From NCBI RefSeq assembly GCF_013149785.1, contig NZ_JABEZU010000001.1, positions 1,240,001 to 1,304,000 on the forward strand: a DNA stretch of 64,000 nt, read 5' to 3'. Numbering within the stretch: the first letter of the stretch is position 1; each line of letters begins with the position of its first letter. The notes below the pieces were generated by a model that was given only the letters and a program-made list of their open reading frames with translations, was not told where the DNA came from and did not search any database. Source of the DNA: Isoptericola halotolerans. Its GTDB lineage: Bacteria > Actinomycetota > Actinomycetes > Actinomycetales > Cellulomonadaceae. The position numbers and the translations under genes were made by a program. Below are positions 1 through 7,845 of this stretch, in pieces.

Positions 1-873
1 CTGGACGAGGTCTGCCAGGTCTTCGATGCGCCGTTCGTCGCGCTCGGCGGCGACGAGGTGCCGACCACCACCTGGCAGGGGCGCCCCGACATCGTGGAGC
101 GGGCCGCGGCACTGGGCCTGACGACCGACGGCGCCCCGGACGTCGCGCGGCTGCACGGCTGGTTCCTCGCCCGCCTCGCCGACCACCTGCGCACCCGGGG
201 ACGCCGCGCCCTCGTGTGGGACGAGGCCTTCGGCCCGGACCTGCCCCAGGATGCCGTCGTCCTCGCCTGGCGTGGTCACACCGTCGCCCTGGACGCGCTC
301 GCCGCGGGGCACGACGTCGTCCTGGCGCCCGAGCAGGAGGTGTACCTCGACCACCGTGCCGCCGATGGACCGGACGAGCCCGTGCCCGTCGGGTTCGTGC
401 GCACCACCGCCGACGTCTACGCCTTCGAGGTGATGCCACGGGCCGCGCGGGCCGCGCGCCCCGACCTGCCGGCGGTTCTGCCGGGACGGCTGCTGGGCGC
501 CCAGGCCCAGGTGTGGACCGAGCACCTGGACTCCGCGCGGCGCGTCGACTACGCCGCGTTCCCCCGGCTGGCGGCCTTCGCCGAGGCCGTCTGGACCACC
601 GACCCCACCCCGCGCGGCCTCGGCGGGACGGCTTCCGCGGCGTTCCTGGAGCGCCTGCACGACGCCCACCTGCCACGGCTCGCCGCGGCCGGGGTCGAGT
701 TCCGCCCCCCGGGCGGCCCGCACCCGTGGCAGCAGCGGCCCGGCGTCGAGGGGCGGCCGCGCGACCTGGCCGCCGAGCGCGCCGTCGCGGGCTGGGACGG
801 TCTCGGCGGATGGGTCGCCGGGCGTGACGGGGCCGAGCCGGAGCAGGCGGCCACCCCCGGGGGCGCGGCATGA
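1..873 (+). CDS. beta-N-acetylhexosaminidase (GH20), C-terminal part
   Basis: The reading frame is open from the first base, so the start and N-terminal domain lie left of the window. It begins just before the LGGDEVP motif, whose Asp-Glu pair is the GH20 catalytic signature (substrate-assisted hydrolysis of terminal GlcNAc or GalNAc). Further along are VLAWRG, the EVYLDH stretch, and GAQAQVWTEHL, matching the last strands of the GH20 barrel. The substrate is probably chitobiose or peptidoglycan-derived GlcNAc. The stop overlaps the next start by 4 bp (ATGA), so it is the leading known member of a coupled operon with the deacylase, PLP enzyme and RidA. No secretion signal can be judged because the N-terminus is missing. 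Confidence 0.9.
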   Translation: MDEVCQVFDAPFVALGGDEVPTTTWQGRPDIVERAAALGLTTDGAPDVARLHGWFLARLADHLRTRGRRALVWDEAFGPDLPQDAVVLAWRGHTVALDALAAGHDVVLAPEQEVYLDHRAADGPDEPVPVGFVRTTADVYAFEVMPRAARAARPDLPAVLPGRLLGAQAQVWTEHLDSARRVDYAAFPRLAAFAEAVWTTDPTPRGLGGTASAAFLERLHDAHLPRLAAAGVEFRPPGGPHPWQQRPGVEGRPRDLAAERAVAGWDGLGGWVAGRDGAEPEQAATPGGAA

Positions 874-2483
874 ACCGATGGTCCGTCGACGTCGTGCGCG
901 GGGCGGTGCTGCCCCGGCCGGACGGCAGCCTCACGGCTCCGCAGGACGTGCTGCTCGACGGCGGTCGGGTGCGTGCCGTCGAACGCGCCGGGCGGCGGCA
1001 CGGTGAGCGGGTGCTCGACGCCGAGGGCCGGCTCGTGCTGCCCGGGTTCGTCGACGCCCACGTCCACGGCGGCGGCGCCGTGTTCGACCCGGGCGTGCAG
1101 CACGCGCTGCTGCGCCAGGGCGTCACGGCGATCGTCACCGGGGCCGACGGGGTCGGGTTCGCGCCGTCCGACGACGCGGGTGCCGCCTGGGCCGCCGACT
1201 ACTTCGCCGGGATCGACGGGGACCACCCGGGCTTCGGCGGTGGGAGCCTCGCCGGGCTGCTGGCCACCTACGACGGCGCGACACCGGTCAACGTCGCGGC
1301 GCTCGTGCCGCACGGCACGCTGCGCCGGACCGTCGTCGGCACCGACCCGCGCGCGGCCACACCCGGGGAGATCTCGCGCATGGTCGCGATGGCCCGGCAG
1401 GGCTTCGCGGACGGTGCCGTCGGTCTGTCGACCGGCCTGGAGTACGTCCCGGCGGCCTGGGCTCGCGACGACGAGCTGCGCGCGGTCGTCGCCGTGGCGG
1501 CCGAGCACGGGCTGCCGCACGTGTCGCACATGCGCGGATACGAGGACCGGGCCGGCCCCGCCCTCGCCGAGCTGCTCGACCTGGCGGCAGCCACCGGGGC
1601 TGCCACGCACGTGTCGCACCTGCACGGGCCGGCGGAGCCGATCCTCGCGGTCCTCGACGGCGTCGACGTCACCTTCGACTCCTACCCGTACCTGCGGGGC
1701 TGCTCCCTCCTGGCGATGGTCGCGCTGCCCACGTGGCTGCCCCTCGCCGACCCCGACGCCACGGTCGCGGCCCTGGACGCCCCGGCGAGCGCCCGACGGC
1801 TGCGTGACCACCTCGAGGGCCTGCACGACCTGTGGCCACGGGTGACGCTGGCCTGGGTGCCCGGCCTGGATCCGCACGAGGGTGACGTGGCGGGCCGGGC
1901 CCTGACCGACGTGGCCGCGGACTGGGGCGTGCCGCCGTCGGTCGCGGCCCTGCGTGTCCTGCGTGCCTCCCGGCTGCGGGCCAGCTGTGTCTTCGCGCAG
2001 CCACCCACCGGCACGGCCGCGGCGCTCCGGACCCTCGCGAACCACCCCGGCCACCTCGCCGGCTCGGACGCGATCTACCAGCCCGTCGGAGCGGCGACGG
2101 CGCACGGCCGACCGCACCCGCGCGGGTGGGGTGCCTTCGCCCGGCTGCTGGCCGAGCAGGTGCGCGCCACGGGGGACTGGACGTGGCACGACGCCGCCGA
2201 GCACCTCTCGGCGCGGGCCGCACGCCGGTTCGCCCTGGCCGGGCGTGGCAGCGTCAGCGCGGGCGCCGTCGCCGACCTGGTGCTGGTCGACCCGGAGGCG
2301 GTGGCCGACCGGGCGACCTACGACGACCCTCGCGCCCTCGCCGTCGGCATCGACGACGTCCTCGTCGCCGGCCGGCGGGTGCTCACGGACGGCGAGCTGA
2401 CCCGGGCGCGGCCGGGACGCGGCCTGCGGGCCGCGACCAAGCCCCGGACGGACCGCGCCGACCACGACAGGAGCACGCCATGA
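870..2483 (+). CDS. N-acyl-D-amino-acid deacylase-like amidohydrolase
   Basis: A 537-residue metal-dependent amidohydrolase. The N-terminal beta-sandwich is followed at about residues 58-66 by GFVDAHVH, the HxH metal pair (H64, H66). Later come GLSTGLEYVP, HVSHMRGYE, THVSHLHG and FDSYPY, all characteristic of the D-aminoacylase subgroup, and a C-terminal GSVSAGAVADLVLVD. D-aminoacylases hydrolyse N-acyl-D-amino acids to the D-amino acid plus a fatty acid or acetate. The usual Asn-Cys-Gly stretch after strand 2 reads GADG (residues 91-94), so one metal-bridging Cys of classical enzymes is absent; the exact substrate is therefore uncertain. ATGA overlaps couple it to both neighbours. A dihydroorotase-like or other amidohydrolase role cannot be excluded. 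Confidence 0.8.
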   Translation: MNRWSVDVVRGAVLPRPDGSLTAPQDVLLDGGRVRAVERAGRRHGERVLDAEGRLVLPGFVDAHVHGGGAVFDPGVQHALLRQGVTAIVTGADGVGFAPSDDAGAAWAADYFAGIDGDHPGFGGGSLAGLLATYDGATPVNVAALVPHGTLRRTVVGTDPRAATPGEISRMVAMARQGFADGAVGLSTGLEYVPAAWARDDELRAVVAVAAEHGLPHVSHMRGYEDRAGPALAELLDLAAATGAATHVSHLHGPAEPILAVLDGVDVTFDSYPYLRGCSLLAMVALPTWLPLADPDATVAALDAPASARRLRDHLEGLHDLWPRVTLAWVPGLDPHEGDVAGRALTDVAADWGVPPSVAALRVLRASRLRASCVFAQPPTGTAAALRTLANHPGHLAGSDAIYQPVGAATAHGRPHPRGWGAFARLLAEQVRATGDWTWHDAAEHLSARAARRFALAGRGSVSAGAVADLVLVDPEAVADRATYDDPRALAVGIDDVLVAGRRVLTDGELTRARPGRGLRAATKPRTDRADHDRSTP

Positions 2484-3640
2484 GGATCGACGACCCCGGC
2501 CGGACCTGGCCGTTGCTCACGCTTGACCGCGCCGCCGTCGAGCACAACGTCGCCACCGTGTCCGCGGCGCTGGCGGTCGCGGGCGTCGAGCACGCACCGC
2601 ACGTCAAGACGCACATGTCGCGCGAGCTGTGGGAGCAGCAGGGCGCGGCGGGTGCCTGGGGGGCCACGGTCGCGACCCCCGGCCAGCTCCGCACGGTCCT
2701 GCGCTGGGGCACGGCACGACGGTTGCTGCTCGCCAACGAGCTCGTCGACCCGCGGGACGCGGCCCGGCTGCGGGTCGCGCTCGATGAGGGGGCGGCCGAG
2801 GAGGTGTGGGTCTGCGTGGACTCCGCCCACGGCGTCGAGGTGCTCCGTCGCGCGTTCGACGGCGTGGCCCACCGCAGGCTCGGCGTGCTCGTCGAGCTCG
2901 GCGTCGACGGCGGCCGCACCGGCGTCCGGACCGTCGAGGGGGTGGCGGTGCTCGCCGCCGCGGTCGCCGACGCGGGCCTGCGGGTGGTGGGTGTCAGCGG
3001 CTACGAGGGTCCGGTCGCCTCCGGGACCAGCACCGCGGAGCTGGACGCGGTGGCGCGCTGGTGCGCGTCGCTGGGCGACGCCGGTGCTGCCGTCGAGCAC
3101 CTCGTCGAGGGCCCCGTGGTCCTGTCGGCCGGTGGCAGCGCCTTCGCCGACGTGGTCGTGCGCCGGCTCACCGCGCTCCGCGGCGCGCGGGTGGTCGTGC
3201 GGTCGGGCGCCTACGTGGCGCACGACCAGGGCCACTACGCGCACGCCGACCCGTGGACGCGGCTGGGGGTCGCGCCGCTGCGCCCGGCGATCACCGTGTG
3301 GGCGGCGGTGCTGTCCGCACCGGAGCACGGTCTGGCCGTGTGCGGCCTCGGACGGCGCGACGTCTCGTTCGACCTGCACCTGCCGACACCGCTGGTCGCG
3401 CGCAGCACCGACCACGAGGGACGGTTGGACCGTCCGCGCGCCGTGGACGCCCGGGTGACCGCTCTGGACGACCAGCACGCCTACCTGCGGGTGCCCGACG
3501 ACGACCTGTCCCCGGGGGACGTGGTCGGTTTCGGTGTCTCGCACCCGTGCACCACGTTCGACAAGTACCGCACAGGACTGCTCACCGACGGTGACCAGGT
3601 CACCGGCGTCCTGACGTTCGAGTTCTCGGAGGAACCATGA
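2480..3640 (+). CDS. D-serine dehydratase / D-threonine aldolase-like PLP enzyme (DSD1 family)
   Basis: A 386-residue fold-III PLP protein with an alanine-racemase-like N-terminal barrel. PHVKTHMS at residues 40-47 carries the expected Schiff-base lysine (K43). LVELGVDGGRTG and SAGGSAF supply phosphate-binding loops, and SHPCTTFDKYR near residue 355 is the C-terminal metal-binding HxC element of the DSD1/D-threonine aldolase group. Such enzymes dehydrate D-serine to pyruvate and ammonia, or cleave D-threonine-type hydroxy amino acids. The ATG at 2480 was chosen because it overlaps the previous stop (ATGA) and fits the family N-terminus; the frame runs further upstream without homology. It overlaps RidA by 4 bp, which fits release of a reactive enamine that RidA would clear. 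Confidence 0.8.
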   Translation: MRIDDPGRTWPLLTLDRAAVEHNVATVSAALAVAGVEHAPHVKTHMSRELWEQQGAAGAWGATVATPGQLRTVLRWGTARRLLLANELVDPRDAARLRVALDEGAAEEVWVCVDSAHGVEVLRRAFDGVAHRRLGVLVELGVDGGRTGVRTVEGVAVLAAAVADAGLRVVGVSGYEGPVASGTSTAELDAVARWCASLGDAGAAVEHLVEGPVVLSAGGSAFADVVVRRLTALRGARVVVRSGAYVAHDQGHYAHADPWTRLGVAPLRPAITVWAAVLSAPEHGLAVCGLGRRDVSFDLHLPTPLVARSTDHEGRLDRPRAVDARVTALDDQHAYLRVPDDDLSPGDVVGFGVSHPCTTFDKYRTGLLTDGDQVTGVLTFEFSEEP

Positions 3641-4038
3641 CCAAGACCGCCGTGTCGACCTCGCAGGCGCCCGCACCGGCGCACACCTTCCACCAGGGGG
3701 TGCGCCGGGGGCCGTTCGTCCAGGTCTCCGGGCAGGGGCCGGTGGACCCGGCGTCGGGGGAATATCTCCACCCGGGGGACGTCGCGGCACAGACGACGCG
3801 CACGCTGGAGAACGTGCGCGCGATCGTCGAGGCCGCCGGCGCGACGTTCGACGACGTCGTGATGCTGCGGGTCTACCTCACCACGCGCGAGGACTTCGCG
3901 GCGATGAACGAATCCTACGGGGAGTTCGTCGCCCGGCACTGCCCGTCGGGCGTCCTGCCGAGCCGCACCACGGTGATGGTCGGGCTCCCGCGTCCCGAGA
4001 TGCTCGTGGAGATCGACGCCTTCGCTGTCACCGACTGA
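3637..4038 (+). CDS. ridA: RidA family enamine/imine deaminase
   Basis: A 133-residue member of the RidA/YjgF/UK114 family, which hydrolyses 2-aminoacrylate and related imines made by PLP dehydratases. Visible marks are the GPFVQVSGQGPVDP N-terminal segment, QTTRTLENVRAIVEAAGA, and the C-terminal PSRTTVMVGLPRPEMLVEIDAFAV with the conserved Arg and Glu. It is the last gene of the coupled four-gene operon, overlapping the PLP enzyme by ATGA. That pairing suggests it detoxifies the product of the upstream D-amino-acid enzyme. It ends 16 bp before the oppositely oriented DUF4349 gene. Confidence 0.9.
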   Translation: MTKTAVSTSQAPAPAHTFHQGVRRGPFVQVSGQGPVDPASGEYLHPGDVAAQTTRTLENVRAIVEAAGATFDDVVMLRVYLTTREDFAAMNESYGEFVARHCPSGVLPSRTTVMVGLPRPEMLVEIDAFAVTD

Positions 4039-4054
4039 GGCTGCCGCCCGTCTC

Positions 4055-4978
4055 TCAGGGGCCCGGCGTCGGCTCGGTGACGGCAGCTGTGTCGTCCGTA
4101 CCCGGCGCGGTGGACGCCCGCTTGCGGCGACGCACCAGCCGGTAGGCGACGTAGCCGACGACGGCGAGGGCGAGCCAGGGCAGCAGGAAGCCCACGACCA
4201 GCACGACGGTCTCCACGGTCGCGACGAGCGCGTTCCACCCCGTGGACAGCCCGCCGGTGAAGCCGCCGCGAGGGGCGCTGATCTGGGTGGCGGGTGCCTC
4301 GATCTGCACGTGCAGCGTGGACATCGCGACCTGGTCGCTCAGGGCGTCGCGCTGCGCGGACAACGAGTCGAGCTCGGCCTGGCGCTGCGAGAGCTCCCGC
4401 TCGACCTCGAGCAGGTCGGCGGTGGAGCCTGCCGCCGCCAGGAGCTCGGTGAGCCGGTCGGTGGAGGTGGTGAGCGCCGAGATCCGGGCGTCGAGGTCCT
4501 GTCCCTGGCTGGTGACGTCGGTGCTGGACACGTCCATGTCCTGGACGGTGCCCAGGTCCCTGATGGCCTCGACGGCGCTGGACGTGCGGTCGGCGGGGAC
4601 CCGCACCGTCAGGCTGGCCGAGCCGGGGGAGTCGCCGTCGCCCGGGCTCTCGTGCCGTTCCTCGACGTGGCCGCCTGCCTGCTCGACGAGGCGGACCAGC
4701 TCGGCCGCGGTGGCGGTCGGCTCCTCGGAGACCAGCCGCACGTGCCCGGTGACGACGACCTCCCGGTCGACCACGCTGGACGAGCTGCCGCCGTCCTCGG
4801 CGGCGGCGGTGGCGTCCGCGACGGCCGCCGCCTCACCGGCGGACTCCTCGGCGGTCGTGTCGGCGTACCCGGCGTCGGAGTCGTCCGCGCCGGAGCCGGA
4901 GCAGGCCGCGAGCCCGAGGGCGAGGACCGCGGCGACGACGGCGGTCGAGGCGCGACGAGTGAGGGGGTGGATCGGCAT
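4055..4978 (-). CDS. DUF4349 domain lipoprotein
   Basis: A 307-residue predicted lipoprotein. The signal peptide ends in LGLAAC (Cys at about 26). A low-complexity Asp/Ala/Glu-rich linker follows, then DUF4349 from about residue 70: VVVTGHVRLVSEEPTATAAELVRLVEQAGGHV. A coiled-coil segment (about 175-215, ELSQRQAELDSLSAQRDALSDQV) is next. A transmembrane helix (about 250-280) is followed by a basic tail (RRRKR). The protein is thus anchored at both ends to the membrane. The family has no established function; envelope or stress roles are proposed. A TAGAGT box ends 7 nt before the ATG, so the transcript is probably leaderless. Confidence 0.85.
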   Translation of the reverse strand: MPIHPLTRRASTAVVAAVLALGLAACSGSGADDSDAGYADTTAEESAGEAAAVADATAAAEDGGSSSSVVDREVVVTGHVRLVSEEPTATAAELVRLVEQAGGHVEERHESPGDGDSPGSASLTVRVPADRTSSAVEAIRDLGTVQDMDVSSTDVTSQGQDLDARISALTTSTDRLTELLAAAGSTADLLEVERELSQRQAELDSLSAQRDALSDQVAMSTLHVQIEAPATQISAPRGGFTGGLSTGWNALVATVETVVLVVGFLLPWLALAVVGYVAYRLVRRRKRASTAPGTDDTAAVTEPTPGP

Positions 4979-4985
4979 GGGGTCG

Positions 4986-4991
4986 ACTCTA
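4986..4991 (-). promoter_or_regulatory. -10 box of a leaderless promoter (DUF4349 gene)
   Basis: TAGAGT on the minus strand with 7 nt to the ATG at 4978, so transcription should begin at or next to the start codon. Confidence 0.5.
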
Positions 4992-5143
4992 GGCGGCTGA
5001 CCTGCCCAGACGCGCGGTGTGAGAGTGATCGTGATGCGACCGTGCCGTGACCGTGACCTCCGTCCCGGACAGTGGGACGGGCGCTGCCGACCTGATGATT
5101 ACGATCGGGTAACGAAGGTCTGCGGACGATGGACAGGGAGTCT

Positions 5144-5162
5144 GTTAAGACGCTCTACTAAC
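5144..5162 (+). promoter_or_regulatory. candidate ROK operator overlapping -10 of its own gene
   Basis: Imperfect palindrome with arms GTTA and TAAC, plus a matched inner A/T pair (GTTA-N2-A-N5-T-N2-TAAC). It overlaps TACTAA (5156-5161), the likely -10 box located 5 nt before the ATG of the ROK regulator. Position and symmetry suggest autorepression; this is inferred only. Confidence 0.4.
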
Positions 5163-5166
5163 AAAC

Positions 5167-6318
5167 ATGACCACGACGACGACGCGCACCAGCCGACGGG
5201 GACTGGGCGGCGGTCTGCGAGCCACCTCCAAGGTGCTGCCCGAGCACGCGAGGGCGCACAACCGCTCCCTCGTGCTCCAGCACCTGTTCCACGAGGGCCC
5301 CACGTCGAGGGCCGGCCTGGCGCGGGCGACGGGTCTGACCCGCGTCACGATCTCCGACCTCGTGGGCGTCCTGCTGGCCGAGGATCTCGTCGAGGAGCTC
5401 GGGACGCAGCCGGGCCGCCGGGTGGGCAAGCCGGCGATCCTCGTCGGGATGCGCACCGACGCCTACCAGATCGTCGCGGTCGACCTCTCCGACGACACCA
5501 TGCTGCGCGGCGCCGTGCTGACCCTCACGGGGGAGGCCGTCGTGCGGCAGTCGCTCGAGGTGGGCCCCCGGCGCGGCGACGACCTGGTCGACCTGATCGC
5601 GCGCTTCGCCCGCCGCCTCGTCGCGGCGGCCACTCGTCCCGTCATCGGGGTGGGCGTCGGCTCGCCAGGCGTGGTCGACGGCGCCGGGCGCATCGTCGAG
5701 GCACCGAACGTCGAGTGGCGGGACCTGCCGCTCGCCGCACTCCTCTCCGACCGGCTGGGCCTGCCGGTGCACGTCGCCAACGACGCGAACTCCGCAGCGC
5801 TCGCCGAGTACACCTACGGCGGCGCCGCCGACTCCATGCTGGTGCTCACCGTGGGCCAGGGTGTCGGCGCGGGCGTCATGGTCGACGGCGCCCGGGTGCA
5901 CGGCGCTGCCGACGCGGCCGGCGAGCTCGGGCACGTCACCGCCGTCGACGACGGGCTGCCGTGCGCCTGCGGGCGGACCGGGTGCCTCGAGACCGTCCTG
6001 TCGGTGCCGGCGCTGCGCCGGGCTGTCGACGGTCTCGACCGCGCGACGGCCGACGCGGTGCTGGCCGACGTCGGGCGCACCCTCGGCAAGGCCCTCGCCC
6101 CCGTGGTCGGCGCGCTCAACCTCGGTGAGGTCCTGCTCTCGGGCCCACCGGAGCTGCTCGGTGGGGCGTTGCGTGCCGCGGCCCACGAGACCCTCGTGGC
6201 GCGCACCATGCCGGCCACCGCGGCCGGCCTCAACCTCCGGATGGCGTCGCTGGACGACGACGTCGTGCTCGCCGGCGCTGCCGTGCTCGTGCTCGGTGCC
6301 CAGCTCGGAGTCTCCTGA
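5167..6318 (+). CDS. ROK family transcriptional repressor
   Basis: A 383-residue NagC/XylR-type ROK regulator. The N-terminal winged helix-turn-helix spans about residues 33-80 (LVLQHLFHEGPTSRAGLARATGLTRVT). It is followed by the ROK sugar-binding domain with VANDANSAALAEYTYGG and the zinc motif CACGRTGCLE at about residues 260-269. ROK repressors release DNA on binding a sugar or sugar phosphate. It precedes the amino-sugar binding protein and permeases, so it most likely senses GlcNAc, chitobiose or a phosphorylated form and controls that operon and itself. The start ATG lies 5 nt after a TACTAA box. Confidence 0.9.
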   Translation: MTTTTTRTSRRGLGGGLRATSKVLPEHARAHNRSLVLQHLFHEGPTSRAGLARATGLTRVTISDLVGVLLAEDLVEELGTQPGRRVGKPAILVGMRTDAYQIVAVDLSDDTMLRGAVLTLTGEAVVRQSLEVGPRRGDDLVDLIARFARRLVAAATRPVIGVGVGSPGVVDGAGRIVEAPNVEWRDLPLAALLSDRLGLPVHVANDANSAALAEYTYGGAADSMLVLTVGQGVGAGVMVDGARVHGAADAAGELGHVTAVDDGLPCACGRTGCLETVLSVPALRRAVDGLDRATADAVLADVGRTLGKALAPVVGALNLGEVLLSGPPELLGGALRAAAHETLVARTMPATAAGLNLRMASLDDDVVLAGAAVLVLGAQLGVS

Positions 6319-6350
6319 CCGTCCCCTGACCTGCCCTTGACCGACTTCCT

Positions 6351-6370
6351 CCGGTGCCGACCGGCACCGG
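6351..6370 (+). terminator. 8-bp inverted repeat between ROK regulator and binding protein
   Basis: Perfect arms CCGGTGCC and GGCACCGG around GACC in the 88-bp gap after the ROK gene. There is no T-tract. It could be a weak terminator of the regulator transcript or an operator for the downstream transport operon. Confidence 0.35.
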
Positions 6371-6406
6371 CCGACCCTTACCCCAATTTGGAAGGAAACC
6401 GAAGCA

Positions 6407-7750
6407 GTGAGAAGAACACGCACCGTCGTCGCTGCGGCGTCGACCATCACGCTCGCCCTCACCCTCGCCGCCTGCAGCACGGACGACGGCCCTGCCGAGT
6501 CCACCGACGGCGAGAACACCGACTCCGCAGAGGTGGAGCCGGCGGACATCACGCTCTGGGTCGCCGGCGGTGACACGCCCGACGAGCTGCGCACCTACCT
6601 CGTCGACACCTTCGCCGAGGAGAACCCTGGCTCCACCCTCTCGATCGAGGAGCAGGACTGGGGCGACCTCGTCACCAAGCTGACGACCGCGCTGCCCGAC
6701 GCCGCCAACACCCCGGACGTCGTCGAGATCGGCAACACCCAGTCGCCGACCTTCACCAACGCCGGCGCCTTCCGGGAGATCTCCCCGGAGCTGTACGAGG
6801 AGCTCGGCGGCGACAACCTGCTGCCGTCGTTCGTCGAGGCCGGCTCCGTCGACGGCACCGTCTACGCGCTGCCGTACTACTTCGGTTCGCGCTACATGTT
6901 CTTCCGCGCGGACATCTGGGACGAGGCCGGTGTCGAGGCCCCCGAGACCCTGGCGGAGTTCACCGACGTCGTCTCCGAGCTGACCACCGACGAGCTGTCC
7001 GGGTTCGCCATGGGCGGCCAGGACTGGCGCAACGGCATCTCCTGGGTCTTCGCCCACGGCGGCGAGCTGGCGGTCAAGGAGGGTGACCAGTGGGTCTCCA
7101 CCCTGTCCGACCCGAACACCGTGGCCGGGCTGGAGATGTGGCAGGACGTCTACGAGGGCGCCTCGAACCTCCCCGCGACCGAGCGTGACGTCGCCTACTG
7201 GGACTTCATGAACGACGCCGAGGACGGCGGGGCTCCCGAGGCCGCGACGATCATGGCGCCGGGCTGGGCCCGCTGGTCCATCGGTGACCTCGTCGAGAAC
7301 GACGAGGGCGACATGGTCCGCGACGGCATGGCCGACGAGTCGACGTTCGACATCTTCGCCCTCCCGGGCGTCGACGGCGGTCTGGCCCCCGTCTTCGCGG
7401 GTGGCTCCAACATGGCGGTGTCGGCCCAGTCCCAGCACCCGGAGCTCTCCGAGAACCTGCTGCGCATCATCTACTCGGACGAGTACCAGACGATGCTCGC
7501 GGAGAACGGGCTCGGCCCGGCCAACACCGAGTTCGCCAGCGCCATGGCCACCGACAAGTTCGGCGAGGTGACGGTCGCGACGGCCGAGGCCTCCAAGCTG
7601 ACCCCGGCCGCCCCGGGCTGGGCCGCCGTCGAGGGCGCCTTCGTCTACGAGGAGCTCTTCCAGAAGATCGCCGAGGGCGGTGACGTGACCGAGATCGCCG
7701 CCGAGTTCGACGAGAAGCTCACGCCGATGCTCAACGGCCAGGCCGGCTGA
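6407..7750 (+). CDS. sugar ABC transporter substrate-binding lipoprotein 1
   Basis: A 447-residue family-1 extracellular binding protein. The signal peptide ends in LTLAAC (lipid-attachment Cys at 23). The mature protein starts with an acidic linker and then DITLWVAGGDTPDELRTYLVDTFAEENPG, typical of the maltose-binding fold. GTG at 6407 follows GGAAGGAAA, a good ribosome site. Neighbouring ROK genes and nagB suggest GlcNAc or chitooligosaccharide as ligand, comparable to NgcE/DasA roles in streptomycetes, but specificity is not proven. A second protein encoded at 10760 is strikingly similar along its whole length. A strong hairpin follows the stop codon. Confidence 0.88.
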   Translation: MRRTRTVVAAASTITLALTLAACSTDDGPAESTDGENTDSAEVEPADITLWVAGGDTPDELRTYLVDTFAEENPGSTLSIEEQDWGDLVTKLTTALPDAANTPDVVEIGNTQSPTFTNAGAFREISPELYEELGGDNLLPSFVEAGSVDGTVYALPYYFGSRYMFFRADIWDEAGVEAPETLAEFTDVVSELTTDELSGFAMGGQDWRNGISWVFAHGGELAVKEGDQWVSTLSDPNTVAGLEMWQDVYEGASNLPATERDVAYWDFMNDAEDGGAPEAATIMAPGWARWSIGDLVENDEGDMVRDGMADESTFDIFALPGVDGGLAPVFAGGSNMAVSAQSQHPELSENLLRIIYSDEYQTMLAENGLGPANTEFASAMATDKFGEVTVATAEASKLTPAAPGWAAVEGAFVYEELFQKIAEGGDVTEIAAEFDEKLTPMLNGQAG

Positions 7751-7781
7751 CGGTCTCGACCGCACGACCGACCGAACCGAC

Positions 7782-7818
7782 GGGTGGGGCGGCGCTGCCG
7801 AACGGCGCCGCCCCGCCC
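7782..7818 (+). terminator. intercistronic hairpin after binding-protein gene
   Basis: Arms 7782-7795 and 7805-7818 pair over 14 bp with one T-G wobble and a 9-nt loop. There is no T-tract. It lies between the binding-protein stop and the first permease, and is suited to stabilising or attenuating the message so that binding protein exceeds permease. Confidence 0.55.
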
Positions 7819-7845
7819 GCCCCATGACCCGGGAAGGAGGACCGC

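Noticed and set aside
549-2465. 638-residue minus-strand open frame across the deacylase gene
   Set aside because: Low-complexity Arg/Gly/Pro composition and no motif; it is the GC-driven shadow of the plus-strand deacylase. The same holds for long antisense frames at 30581-33568, 40919-43606 upstream of the permease, and 46573-49362 upstream of xdhB.
2126-2479. Upstream extension of the DSD1-like gene
   Set aside because: The frame is open but its residues are Arg/Gly-rich without homology and it overlaps the deacylase; the ATGA start at 2480 is better.
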